From NCBI RefSeq assembly GCF_017298635.1, contig NZ_CP071182.1, forward strand, positions 5,122,001 to 5,186,000: a stretch of DNA of 64,000 bases, read 5' to 3'. Positions 26,730-35,340 of this stretch are shown here, piece after piece. The notes under the pieces are model-generated. The model ran no database searches, was not told the origin of the DNA, and saw only the letters and a list, made by a program, of their open reading frames with translations. A program made the translations under genes and the position numbers. The first letter of the stretch is position 1, and every line of letters begins with the position of its first letter. The DNA comes from Paenalicyclobacillus mengziensis. Its GTDB lineage: Bacteria > Bacillota > Bacilli > Alicyclobacillales > Alicyclobacillaceae.

Positions 26730-29700
26730 TCATTCCACCCACTCGCGCCGCAGAGCAAACAGGTCCCGCAGTTCGTCTGTCGACAGCTCTGTAATCCACT
26801 GCTCTCCAGCGCCCAAAATTTCCTCACTCTGCGCTTGTTTGCGCGCTATCAACTCGTCGATCCGCTCCTCCACCGTCCCCAGCGCCACAAACTTATACAC
26901 GTTCACATGCTGGTGCTGGCCGATGCGGTATGCCCTGTCAGTGGCCTGGTTCTCGACAGCAGGGTTCCACCACCTGTCAAAGTGAAACACGTGATTCGCC
27001 GCGGTCAGGTTCAGTCCCACTCCGCCAGCTTTCAGTGACAGGACGAATGCCCCGTAAGGTCCATCATCGTCGCTAAATGCCGCAATCATCTCGTCTCTCT
27101 GCTTCTTGCTCGAACCTCCATGCAGAAACAGAACCTCTTCACCGATCTCCGCTCGAAGGACATCCACAATCATCCTGCCCGTCTCCACAAACTGCGTGAA
27201 GACGAGACATTTATCGCCCTCGGCGCGCAGTTCCTCCACCATTTCCACAAATCGCTTAAGTTTCGCCGATCTCGCTGTTTCCGCCGATCTCCCTGCCCCT
27301 ACGGACCTCCCTGCCCCTGCGGCCCTCCCTGCCCCTACGGACCTCCCTGCCCCGGCCGCGCTTCGTGAGGCACTCCGGCCGCGGCGAGAAGCGGATGTCG
27401 CCGGCTGGCCTGCCCCGTCCTTGAGGGCGAGGGCAGGGTGGTTGCAGACCTGTTTCAACCGTGTCAGAGTAGAGAGAATCAGGCCGCGGCGTTCCATCGG
27501 ATCGGCAGCGTCAATCCGAACCAACAAATCCGCCAGAATGCTTTCGTAAAGCGCAGCCTGATCGGGTGTCAGGGAGACATACACCTTATTTTCCGTCTTT
27601 TCAGGGAGGTCAAGTTCAATCGCCGCATCGGTCTTGAGACGGCGCAACAGGAAGGGCCGCACAAGCTGCTGTAACTGTGCAAGGAGCCCTTTGTCCTGTG
27701 TCTTCTCAATCGGTGTCACAAAGCGCCGCGTAAATGCCGTCAGTCCTCCGAGGTAGCCTGGGTTAATAAAATCGAAAATCGACCACAACTCGGTCAGTCG
27801 GTTCTCCATCGGTGTGCCAGTCATGGCTATGCGGTGCCGCGCCGACAACTTCCGAATGGCCATCGACTGTTTGCCATATGCGTTCTTGATATTCTGTGCC
27901 TCGTCGAGGCAGACAGAATCCCAGGTGACGGACGCCACATCGGACTCATCAATTTGGGCGAGTGCGTACGTGGTCAAGACAAGATCGACCTGTGCCACTG
28001 CGGTGTGGAATGCTTGTCCGTGTTGGCGATGCGTCCCGTAGTGTACATAGGTCCGAATCCCGGGCGCAAAGCGGACAAGTTCCTTCTGCCAGTTGCCAAG
28101 CACCGACGTTGGGCAAATCAACAGCGCCGGGCCATCAACCTTTGGTGTGGTGCGCGTCTGCAGTAGATAGGCAATGTACTGTACGGTCTTGCCAAGACCC
28201 ATGTCGTCGGCCAAGATGGCCCCGAGACCAAACTGATACAAAAAGAACAACCAAGAAAACCCGCGCACCTGATAGGGCCGAAGTTCCCCCGCAAAGCCAA
28301 CCGGTGTCGGTAGCAGCTCTGTGTCTGTCTGCTGCAACCGTGCAATGAACTCGGCCAAGTACTTGTTCAACTCAATGTCCATCGGAACAGTGATCGGCCC
28401 CGCGTCGACAATCGACCCTGCATTTCCAATGGACCCCTTATCAGCAATCGACCCTGCATTTCCAATCGACTCCGCATCAGCAATGGTCTGTGCGTCATCC
28501 TTGGCCTTTACACCATCTGCCGACTCCACCTCGCGGCCTGTGGCCTCCTTCGTTGACCCCAGCAGGTACATCTCAAGAACGTCTCGAAATGTCAGGCCGT
28601 GCTTCTTTTCAAGGTGCTGCAAGGCTTTTTTCGTTGCCGCAAGAAACTCCGGACTCACCTGAACCCACTGCCCGTGCAGCAGCACGAGACGGGTCTTTGC
28701 TGCAACAAGCTGTTTGTACTCGGACTCTGATAACTCGAGTTCGCCAACCGCGATGTGCCAATCAAAATCGACGGTCTGATGGATGCCAAACAGAGGCTGC
28801 GTCGCCGATCCGACCGAGGACTCCACCCGGATTTTGACACGGGGTTTTGTGCGTTGCACCTTCTCCCACCAGGCGGGAAGAAACAGAGTGTAGCCTGCCT
28901 CAGTCAGGGTTAAGCTGGATTCCGTTAAAAAACGCCAAGCCTCATCCGTCGTCAACCCCGCTCGCAAGGAGACATCGCGGTCCGCATCCCAATCGCTGTC
29001 GGCCCCATCACCATCGTCGGCCCCATCACCATCGTCGGCACCATCCCCATCGTCGGCACCATCCCCATCGCTGTCGGCACCATCCCCATCGGCACCATCC
29101 GCCGTAGATGCTCCGTCCATCTCCTTTTGCAGCCATGGCACCAACCCTGTGATGGTCCTAATCTTGCTGTCCAGCCAGTCTTGATGGTCCAACCATTCGT
29201 AAGGCACCGTGTGGCCAATCAGGAAGCTCTCGCCAGAGGCCCTCCCTCTATCCGCATCATCCCTATCAGGGTAATAGAAGAGGCGCGTCGCATCTCTCTT
29301 GTCCTGCAGAACAATATTGAGCCCCCATAGACCCTCAAACTGGGAGACATCTGCCTCATTTGAACCTGACATTGTCCCCTCCAGACGTGTTTCAGCGCAT
29401 CCGGCCGAAGGCATGACTGGTTCTTGCAGTTCCAGACAAACCATAAATGGAACCGGATGCTCCATCCAACCAATCGCGGCAAGAAAATCCGGCTCGGTCA
29501 GCATCCCGGCTGACGCATCCGCTGAGACCACTCCATCCGCCTTTAGGCCGCCAGCCGTTATGCTCGGTTCTCCATCTTTCCTCGTTGCATCTTTCCTCGT
29601 TGCATCTTTCCTCGTTCCATCTTTCCTCTTTCCATCCGCCCTTGTCCCCTCGAGCAACGGGCTTCCACTTACGACGCCTTCAAAGGCGCTGCGAACTGTG

Positions 29701-30227
29701 GGGTCTTCTTCTATCAGTTGATCGATTATATGATTCAGCCACGACTCGGCAAACTGGGTGTCTATCGTGATGCCATCTGACCATTCCAACGGATCATCAA
29801 GGATTTTCCATCCCCTCTTCCCCGTCTGCCAGCCGTTGGAGTCAGGAGCGAACCGTCCTGTGTCAAGCACCCTTTGAAGCAAACCTGCTGTCTCTCGAAT
29901 CCCGCGCATCTCCTTGGGCCATACAATGTCCACTATGGAATTGAAGTAGTTGCCTCTGAAATACTTTAGGGCTTCGCGGGGTGGCAAGAACACCCCTGGC
30001 TCCCCTTGATAGAAGTCAACTCTGCTCGTGGTGCCGTAGACGTTGTCAGGAAAGCGGGCAAACAAAAGGAAGCTCAGCGTTAATCCACCCACCTGATATC
30101 CATCCGCGTTCGCCCCGGAAAAGAAAAACTCCCCAGTGTTCAAGAACTGGATGAATACTTCGAGTTCACTTTCGTCACCGATTGTCCGAACATCGGAAAA
30201 GGGGGAAAAGGGGGCAAAGCGATTCAC
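26730..30227 (-). CDS. SNF2-family DEAD/DEAH helicase with intragenic tandem repeats
   Basis: A 1165-residue SNF2/RapA-type ATPase. The GTG at 30227 is chosen: it overlaps the SWIM-gene stop by 4 bases (GTGA) and has AAAGGTGG upstream. A SNF2-associated region (HGLTFRDVLEMYLLG) precedes the motor. Motor motifs: Walker A LADDMGLGKTVQYIAYLL, CLDEAQNIKN, TGTPMENRL, KAGGVGLNLTAANHVFHFD and ATDRAYRIGQ. Four low-complexity inserts come from DNA minisatellites: TRKDA, DGDGAD, AGSI and GAGRS-like repeats. Predicted to remodel or translocate on DNA; co-transcribed with a SWIM protein, a pairing often seen in Gram-positives. Confidence 0.92.
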   Translation of the reverse strand: MNRFAPFSPFSDVRTIGDESELEVFIQFLNTGEFFFSGANADGYQVGGLTLSFLLFARFPDNVYGTTSRVDFYQGEPGVFLPPREALKYFRGNYFNSIVDIVWPKEMRGIRETAGLLQRVLDTGRFAPDSNGWQTGKRGWKILDDPLEWSDGITIDTQFAESWLNHIIDQLIEEDPTVRSAFEGVVSGSPLLEGTRADGKRKDGTRKDATRKDATRKDGEPSITAGGLKADGVVSADASAGMLTEPDFLAAIGWMEHPVPFMVCLELQEPVMPSAGCAETRLEGTMSGSNEADVSQFEGLWGLNIVLQDKRDATRLFYYPDRDDADRGRASGESFLIGHTVPYEWLDHQDWLDSKIRTITGLVPWLQKEMDGASTADGADGDGADSDGDGADDGDGADDGDGADDGDGADSDWDADRDVSLRAGLTTDEAWRFLTESSLTLTEAGYTLFLPAWWEKVQRTKPRVKIRVESSVGSATQPLFGIHQTVDFDWHIAVGELELSESEYKQLVAAKTRLVLLHGQWVQVSPEFLAATKKALQHLEKKHGLTFRDVLEMYLLGSTKEATGREVESADGVKAKDDAQTIADAESIGNAGSIADKGSIGNAGSIVDAGPITVPMDIELNKYLAEFIARLQQTDTELLPTPVGFAGELRPYQVRGFSWLFFLYQFGLGAILADDMGLGKTVQYIAYLLQTRTTPKVDGPALLICPTSVLGNWQKELVRFAPGIRTYVHYGTHRQHGQAFHTAVAQVDLVLTTYALAQIDESDVASVTWDSVCLDEAQNIKNAYGKQSMAIRKLSARHRIAMTGTPMENRLTELWSIFDFINPGYLGGLTAFTRRFVTPIEKTQDKGLLAQLQQLVRPFLLRRLKTDAAIELDLPEKTENKVYVSLTPDQAALYESILADLLVRIDAADPMERRGLILSTLTRLKQVCNHPALALKDGAGQPATSASRRGRSASRSAAGAGRSVGAGRAAGAGRSVGAGRSAETARSAKLKRFVEMVEELRAEGDKCLVFTQFVETGRMIVDVLRAEIGEEVLFLHGGSSKKQRDEMIAAFSDDDGPYGAFVLSLKAGGVGLNLTAANHVFHFDRWWNPAVENQATDRAYRIGQHQHVNVYKFVALGTVEERIDELIARKQAQSEEILGAGEQWITELSTDELRDLFALRREWVE
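27285..27360. repeat. In-frame minisatellite in SNF2 gene (GAGRS/GAGRA)
   Basis: The unit CTCCCTGCCCCTACGGAC (18 bp) repeats about four times and encodes an Ala-Gly-Arg-rich insert in the C-terminal RecA lobe. The period is a multiple of three, so copy-number change would keep the frame. Confidence 0.8.
28420..28490. repeat. In-frame minisatellite in SNF2 gene (AGSI/ESIGN)
   Basis: Repeats of GACCCTGCATTTCCAAT-type units encode NAGSI-, ESIGN- and DKGSI-like peptides just before the helicase core. Confidence 0.7.
28990..29100. repeat. In-frame minisatellite in SNF2 gene (DGDGAD)
   Basis: Repeats of CATCGTCGGCCCCATCAC and CATCGTCGGCACCATCCC (18 bp) encode an acidic Asp-Gly-Ala tract of about 35 residues. 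Confidence 0.85.
29575..29640. repeat. In-frame minisatellite in SNF2 gene (TRKDA)
   Basis: A 15-bp unit, TTTCCTCGTTGCATC, repeats about four times and encodes basic/acidic RKDGT and RKDAT peptides. Confidence 0.85.
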
Positions 30228-31930
30228 GAGGCAACCCCACCTTTCTGCATTTCTTCCATTAATGCACGTAACCTTCCATACCGTTCGACAAAGCCGGATA
30301 TGAACTTCTCCCAATCGGGCAGGCGTTTTTGGCGGCGGTACAATGTCTTCAGTTGCTTCAACAGTTTCGCTGCATCACGATACGCTTCTCGCTTCTTCTC
30401 TTGGACATATCTTTCAATCAACTGGTGGTAATAAGGCAAGAGTGCGTAGGGTGCCTTGCTTTCGAGGCGTTGCAGGTGCTGCGGCTTTGCCTCGGAAAGC
30501 GGGATCTCAAAGGCCATATAATAATCGACAAAGTCCTCGTATCGTTCGGTCTGAATCAGGTAATCCTCCCACGTCTCGTAGACAACCTCTACCCATAACT
30601 TCAGGAAAACGAAGCACGCCTCATCCGCATATGGAAGTTGTGTGGCCACATTCACCCACGCATCGGCTGCCTTATGTATCAGCTGATGTTGGGACCAGTC
30701 ATCGCTGTCCAATATCGGCGAAATAAATTGCAGCCAATGGTAGACTCGCTCAGTCCCCTGTGCACCGTTTTTCATGGAATCCAACAGGGGTACGACGTAG
30801 ACGACGGCTGGCAACCCGATACCGGCCAGTTCAGCCCTCGCCGATTCGTCATCGCCATTGAGAATATGAAGAAACGCAATGGCTTGCTTTATGCTAGGCA
30901 AGAGTTCTGTCTGTGACTTCTCCGCCCTTCTCTTGTGGACGGCAAGTCGTGAAATTTCGTCTCTCGGTTCAGCCACGTGAAAGAGCAACCAGCTCCACAC
31001 CACCTTGAAGGCAGTGAGATGCATACCGGATTCCCCCGGATGCAGGACAACGGACCGCACCAACTCGATTAAGGGTGACATGCTCTGCAATTTCAGCCAC
31101 CCGAGAGAGTCTTCATGAAGGAATGTCACAGCATCGTAGATATCATCCATCGCGGCGTCAAGCAAACTATCATCCGGGGCCGTTGACATAGACCGCATAA
31201 ACCGATGGAGTTCCTCACTGCTGCCTTTTCTCTGCAGCATCCTGTTCGCCTCGCGAATGACAACGAGTCCCGCGACGACCGTGAACAAAGCGTATTTCTG
31301 TGTCTCCCAATTCTCTGCAGTGTGCGACCACTCGTCCATTCGTAAGCTCAAATCACGCAAATCCACACGATTACGCCGTTCATACCGCCATTCCACCAAG
31401 TCATCGAGATAGCTTATCCACTCGGCTAAACCCTGTTCTTCCGCCAGACCAGACGGTCTCTGCATCTCCTTTATCTCTTCCGATAAGCTATCCGATCCGC
31501 TATCCGATCCGCTGTCGCGATCTCCACCCACACCACTACCACTCACCTTCGCGGTTACACCTGAGCGCGGCACCTTATTCTGCACGTTCGGTACAAGTCC
31601 TTTCGCTTCTGCGTTCCGCTGCTCCAGATATGTACGTGCATCACCGTATTTGGCGAACAAGGTGAAGGCGACAGCCGCGATGTGCTCACATCCACCTTCC
31701 TGGCCACAATCGCACGTACTGTTCAGGTGGGCAAAGTCCAATTGGAGCGTGACCAAGTGGTCGTTCTTGCCGTGAACTCGTGCCGACACCAATCTGTCCT
31801 TGACCGCCACGTCGAGTACGCAGGACTCCTCACAGTAATAGATGGCGTTCACCAACATCTGTGCCGGATAGACCGCACAGAACTCTTCGACCACCTGTGC
31901 CGCATCCGACCGTTCTACAACAAAGGCCAT
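30224..31930 (-). CDS. SWIM zinc-finger protein, SNF2 partner
   Basis: A 568-residue protein with a SWIM zinc finger near the N-terminus (STCDCGQEGGCEHIAAVAF; Cys73, Cys75, Cys81, His83). The rest is mostly helical with TPR-like character (VDYYMAFEIPLSEAKPQHLQ, AYRDAAKLLKQLKTLYRRQK), ending in KKREAYRDAAK and a short basic tail. A short repeat, SGSDSGSDS, lies around residue 140. The start ATG has GGAAGGCGG upstream. It overlaps the helicase start by 4 bases. SWIM domains bind DNA or proteins; together with SNF2 this probably makes a DNA-processing unit of unknown purpose. Confidence 0.9.
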   Translation of the reverse strand: MAFVVERSDAAQVVEEFCAVYPAQMLVNAIYYCEESCVLDVAVKDRLVSARVHGKNDHLVTLQLDFAHLNSTCDCGQEGGCEHIAAVAFTLFAKYGDARTYLEQRNAEAKGLVPNVQNKVPRSGVTAKVSGSGVGGDRDSGSDSGSDSLSEEIKEMQRPSGLAEEQGLAEWISYLDDLVEWRYERRNRVDLRDLSLRMDEWSHTAENWETQKYALFTVVAGLVVIREANRMLQRKGSSEELHRFMRSMSTAPDDSLLDAAMDDIYDAVTFLHEDSLGWLKLQSMSPLIELVRSVVLHPGESGMHLTAFKVVWSWLLFHVAEPRDEISRLAVHKRRAEKSQTELLPSIKQAIAFLHILNGDDESARAELAGIGLPAVVYVVPLLDSMKNGAQGTERVYHWLQFISPILDSDDWSQHQLIHKAADAWVNVATQLPYADEACFVFLKLWVEVVYETWEDYLIQTERYEDFVDYYMAFEIPLSEAKPQHLQRLESKAPYALLPYYHQLIERYVQEKKREAYRDAAKLLKQLKTLYRRQKRLPDWEKFISGFVERYGRLRALMEEMQKGGVAS

Positions 31931-32085
31931 ACTTCAACCGCCTTCCACCTTGTGGCCAACGATCCATTCGTGTGGAACTCCGTTAGCCCGCTCTCTCGTT
32001 TATCATATTTTATCTGTTATTTGGACTAGGGTGAACTGGGATAAGCCGCCATACGACAAATTTTGACGCCGCATGGACGTTCAAG

Positions 32086-32109
32086 CGACCACCTGAGAAC
32101 AGGTGGTCG
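32086..32109. terminator. Strong palindromic hairpin upstream of SWIM/SNF2 operon
   Basis: A perfect 10-bp stem CGACCACCTG / CAGGTGGTCG with loop AGAA. It lacks a clear T-run on either strand, so it may be a bidirectional stop for the facing MNT genes or a structural element. Confidence 0.45.
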
Positions 32110-32154
32110 TCGTTGTGGCGTCCTACAAGAGCAGGCCCGACAGGGTGAGCCAAC

Positions 32155-32409
32155 TCACAGTTTTCCCTTTATATTTCCCAATGCTGCAAACATAACGTTA
32201 TAGTAGTTGGGGATCCTTGCAAAGATTTCAGTCGCTGTTTCGTCCTCGTACGTATGGGAACAACTCAATACAGAATTCAAACCTCTGAATGGTTCCGTCG
32301 ATAAGCAGGCAGTTTGTCTCTGCATCAGGTTCTTTGATGGCTCTCCAAGCCTTGACAGGGCACGTTCGAGATTTTCAATGGATTGATTGGTTTTCTCGTT
32401 CAAACACAA
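32155..32409 (-). pseudogene. Broken nucleotidyltransferase substrate-binding (HEPN-like, HI0074-type) gene
   Basis: The open frame encodes 84 residues. The start (SIENLERALSRLGE) and the end (SHTYEDETATEIFARIPNYY) match the two ends of HI0074/TIGR01987 proteins, normally about 130 residues. The middle frame is wrong; a neighbouring frame reads LLIDGTIQRFEFCIEL, the expected helix 2. So there is a single-base shift plus loss of about 40 internal residues. Partner of the MNT gene directly upstream (35-base overlap of frames). Probably inactive. Confidence 0.65.
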
Positions 32410-32737
32410 TCACGCCTTCGCTTTGAATTCGTTGCACAAGCCTGTTCGGTGCCCGTTGTAACCATATCAAGTCAATGGCCAGTAAAGTCTTAGAATTCTC
32501 GGCCATCAAGAGGCAAGTTTCGTCCCACTTTGCAATCTCCATGTTGGGTGCATCGACAGCCAAATCGATGTCTGAACGCTCCTCATGATCTCCACGAGCA
32601 CGAGAGCCAAACAGAATGACCCGCTCAATCTCTGAAACCTGTGACAAGATGTGCACAAGCGACGATATGGGCTCACCTAGGTCTGTGTTTCTTGCCTTAG
32701 AGTTGTTCTTCCGCGAATCGCTGGATGCTTCAGGCAT
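32375..32737 (-). CDS. MNT-family nucleotidyltransferase (second copy, unrelated to mntA)
   Basis: A 120-residue protein with the signature VILFGSRARGDHEERSDIDL, giving Gly-Ser and the two metal-binding Asp residues. The C-terminal half (LLAIDLIWLQRAPNRLVQRI, GVIVFE) fits HI0073-like MNT subunits, which normally pair with an HI0074-like HEPN partner. That partner is present but broken (32155-32409). An AGGGGTGAC site precedes the ATG. As in the first MNT/HEPN locus, the nucleotidyltransferase is intact and the partner is lost. Confidence 0.85.
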   Translation of the reverse strand: MPEASSDSRKNNSKARNTDLGEPISSLVHILSQVSEIERVILFGSRARGDHEERSDIDLAVDAPNMEIAKWDETCLLMAENSKTLLAIDLIWLQRAPNRLVQRIQSEGVIVFERENQSIH

Positions 32738-32815
32738 GACGGGTCACCCCTAAGACTATTCTAGCACTGCAAATGAGTCTTCGAATTACACCTGCCCATT
32801 GTATGGGTTTCATGT

Positions 32816-32956
32816 TTACCGACCTCTCACAAAGGCCTGATGTTTACCTCTTCGCCTCATTCGATGAAAAGCGAATTCGTCATCATCGTCGTCTTCAAGC
32901 TCATTTTCAAATGCGCCAATATCGAAACAGCTATGCTCTTGTTCGCAGTTCTGCAC
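32816..32956 (-). CDS. Possible 46-residue acidic/basic small protein
   Basis: GTG at 32956 has GAGGTGA 5 bases upstream. The product has two Cys near the N-terminus (QNCEQEHSC), an acidic block (ELEDDDDDEF) and a basic end (HRMRRRGKH). No family recognised. It could be a real small gene or chance; coding evidence is limited to the ribosome site. Confidence 0.3.
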   Translation of the reverse strand: MQNCEQEHSCFDIGAFENELEDDDDDEFAFHRMRRRGKHQAFVRGR

Positions 32957-33049
32957 GTATTTTCACCTCATCTGACACCTCAGAGTGTTGCCCGAGTTGC
33001 ATGAATAAATAACCTTCGTTCGATAAAATGGTCATATGTGACACAAGTA

Positions 33050-33080
33050 AAGAGCCCCGGTATGCTCAAGGGCTCCTACT
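33050..33080 (-). terminator. Hairpin downstream of small acidic gene
   Basis: Minus strand GAGCCC ... GGGCTC (33070-33075 with 33052-33057), flanked by imperfect AAAGTA/TTTACTT complementarity. It lies about 120 bases after the stop at 33201. Confidence 0.5.
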
Positions 33081-33200
33081 TTACCTCCAAGATTCCAAGA
33101 ACAACAGCATCCAAAGTGTCGTCAATCGTTTTATATGGCTTGAATATTTTCGTATGTCGGTCGAATAGAGTGTTTATCTATTGGTGTAACTGAATATGCG

Positions 33201-33302
33201 TTAGGCGGCAGACTCATCATCCATATCCGGTTCTTGCTCGCTTAACCAACTTTCTACATATTCACGCTCTTCATCGGTCATTTCATTGATCCGTTTCAGC
33301 AT
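33201..33302 (-). CDS. 33-residue acidic small protein
   Basis: ATG at 33302 with an excellent AAGGAGGTG ribosome site 5 bases upstream; stop at 33201. The sequence starts MLKRINEMTDEEREYVESWL and ends EQEPDMDDESAA, an amphipathic helix followed by an acidic tail. This looks like a genuine small gene missed by length filters. No family recognised. Confidence 0.55.
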   Translation of the reverse strand: MLKRINEMTDEEREYVESWLSEQEPDMDDESAA

Positions 33303-33415
33303 TGGGCCACCTCCTTCGTTGTCCATTCTACTATCTCAATTTTTTGAGTTTGTTGTTCTTATGTGTAGAGATTGTGAAGGAGTTCCAAGAAAAGCATGGT
33401 CTATCCTCCGTTGAT

Positions 33416-33452
33416 ACAGAATGCCCTCACAGATGACGTGAAGGCATTCTGT
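33416..33452. terminator. Long hairpin, 15-bp stem with one mismatch
   Basis: ACAGAATGCCCTCAC pairs with GTGAAGGCATTCTGT around a 7-base loop. There is no T-run on either side. It separates the small gene at 33201-33302 from that at 33617-33802. Confidence 0.5.
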
Positions 33453-33616
33453 ATGCTATAGTCGATTTTCTTTGCTTTTCTCCATAACCAGTCATATTTG
33501 GCAGCAAAGCAACCGAGCTAGTCGCCGTTTTTCTTGTTCGGATCCTTGGCTAAAAGTAAAACGGTGTATAAGCAACTCGCAAAGGCGAGCACTAACAGAA
33601 CATCCACCGTCATCTA

Positions 33617-33802
33617 TCAGTTTCCCTGTGGAGAACCTGCAAGCTGACTCCAGAATGCAGATCGCCGCCGATGAGGAATCTTAGAGAAGTCATTTCTTCT
33701 CTTTTTCACTCTGTTTTCGTGTCTTAACCGGGCCTTGTCAATCTGCATTTCTGCTTCGTCAGTTGCTTCAAGCAAAATTTCATCCCATCGTAGATTTCGC
33801 AT
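33617..33802 (-). CDS. Hypothetical 61-residue basic protein
   Basis: ATG at 33802 with GAAAGGATGG upstream; a longer in-frame reading to 33868 has no better site. It begins MRNLRWDEILLEATDEAEMQ and continues with a Lys/Arg-rich helix (DKARLRHENRVKKRRNDF). No family recognised; moderate coding appearance only. Confidence 0.45.
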   Translation of the reverse strand: MRNLRWDEILLEATDEAEMQIDKARLRHENRVKKRRNDFSKIPHRRRSAFWSQLAGSPQGN

Positions 33803-34059
33803 CGTAACCATCCTTTCGGTTTGTTTTGTTCCACCTTGGACGTGCGACGTTTCCTCACGTGAGAGCATGATGTTACGCTTATATGTTTCGGCAGTAGAAA
33901 TAGATTGTTGGGGGTTATTGCAAATCGGGATACAGTTGATGCGTTGTAGGATGCGTTTTCCGTTCTTTTGTTAGAGGAGTCTCGTCTACCCCCAGAAAAT
34001 CATTTCATATCTCCGAATATACTTACGTTTGCATAAATATTACCAAGGAGGGGTTCAGT

Positions 34060-35217
34060 ATGAAAAAACGTGGTTTAATCAAAGGATTTGGTGTTTTAGC
34101 AACTGCAGCGTCGATAACCGCACTCAGTACGTCCGTCGCATTCGCAGATACCTCATTTAGCGCAAAGTATCAAGCTAACGCCGCAGAAGAAGCGTCATTA
34201 TTACAAACGGCACAATCATCTACGGTAACGACTCCCGAGATATCTGTTTTGCGCACTACCGTTCAAAACATTAATGCTCAGGTGACATCGCTATACAATG
34301 CCGAACAAACACTGGTTGCCGATGAACCCAGTATGCCGCAGATGAATCCACAAAGCTTAAATCAACAAATTCATAATCTTGAGCAGAGACGTCATCAGTT
34401 ACTCAAACAGACCCAAGTCGAATGGCGTTATGTCAATAAATTCTTTCATCGTCCCGACCGCTACGATGAAGAGCAGTTCTCTCACTATAAAGGTGTCTGG
34501 ACAGATTTCAGTTCACAATTGATGAACGTAGACAAGCAATTAGAAACATTAATGAACGAGAAAAAAATGTGGACTGAATCCCCATATGGCGGCGGCCTGA
34601 CCAGCTTACAAAACGCGATTTTGAAGTTGCAATCTGCATCCATTCGCTATACACGGGATTGGATATCTCTCGAGCAAAACGGAGGTAGCACAACAACTTC
34701 CCTCCCTGCACCAACAAATCTGACAGCCAGTGACGTAACGACAAGCGGCTGGACTGTGTCCTGGACGGGTGTATCTGGAGCTACATCATATGATGTCTAC
34801 ATAAACGGATCGCAAGCCGCACAGGTCACGGGTACATCCTATACGTTTACCGGCGGAATGCCAGGTACAATGTACAACGTTACGGTTACTGCTGTGGATG
34901 CATCAAACAACCAAAGCCCTCAATCGAGTCCCATCTCACTCATGACTCCCATCGCGAATCCCTATACCGTACCAACCAATTTAACCATTAGCAACGTAAC
35001 AAGCAGTGGTTGGACCGTAAACTGGGCAGCGGTCACCGGAGCAACTTCTTATAATATATATGTGAATGGTAATTTGGCCGTTACCAACCTCGACGGAACA
35101 TCGTATACGTTTAGTGGTCAGAACCCGAATACGACTTACAAGATAACCGTGAGTGCAGTCGATTCAGGGAACCAAAGTGCACAGTCTACCGCAGCAACAG
35201 TCACTACGCTGTCTTAG
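34060..35217 (+). CDS. Secreted helical protein with two fibronectin type III domains
   Basis: A 385-residue exported protein. AAGGAGGGG precedes the ATG; the signal peptide ends near VAFADT (about residue 30). Residues about 31-205 are alpha-helical and coiled-coil-like (QQIHNLEQRRHQLLKQ, LETLMNEKKMW). Two FN3 domains follow (about 215-300 and 305-385) with the repeated SGWTVSW/SGWTVNW and TSYTFSG patterns. FN3 modules in secreted Gram-positive proteins usually serve as spacers or bind polymers. No enzyme domain seen; it is monocistronic with a terminator at 35278. Confidence 0.85.
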   Translation: MKKRGLIKGFGVLATAASITALSTSVAFADTSFSAKYQANAAEEASLLQTAQSSTVTTPEISVLRTTVQNINAQVTSLYNAEQTLVADEPSMPQMNPQSLNQQIHNLEQRRHQLLKQTQVEWRYVNKFFHRPDRYDEEQFSHYKGVWTDFSSQLMNVDKQLETLMNEKKMWTESPYGGGLTSLQNAILKLQSASIRYTRDWISLEQNGGSTTTSLPAPTNLTASDVTTSGWTVSWTGVSGATSYDVYINGSQAAQVTGTSYTFTGGMPGTMYNVTVTAVDASNNQSPQSSPISLMTPIANPYTVPTNLTISNVTSSGWTVNWAAVTGATSYNIYVNGNLAVTNLDGTSYTFSGQNPNTTYKITVSAVDSGNQSAQSTAATVTTLS

Positions 35218-35277
35218 TTTTAGCCATCACCGGCTAGACTGCAATATGGGGTTGTACAGTGTGTCGATTTATCAAGA

Positions 35278-35312
35278 AACCGTCCGGAAAGGCATTCCCG
35301 GGCGGTTTTTCT
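35278..35312 (+). terminator. Rho-independent terminator of the FN3 protein gene
   Basis: Stem AACCGTCCGG / CCGGGCGGTT (10 pairs, one G-T) followed by TTTTTCT. Confidence 0.9.
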
Positions 35313-35340
35313 ACGTCACCCTCCCGGAGAGACCCAAGCC

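Noticed and set aside
26361-27038. Long plus-strand frames over the GC-rich repeat and the helicase end
   Set aside because: Low-complexity Arg/Pro/Cys-rich shadows of the repeat and of the SNF2 gene.
28847-29107. His/Pro-rich plus-strand frame
   Set aside because: It is the complement of the DGDGAD minisatellite in the helicase gene.
32773-33012. 79-residue plus-strand frame
   Set aside because: No ribosome site and polar, unstructured composition; the opposite strand has a slightly better small frame.
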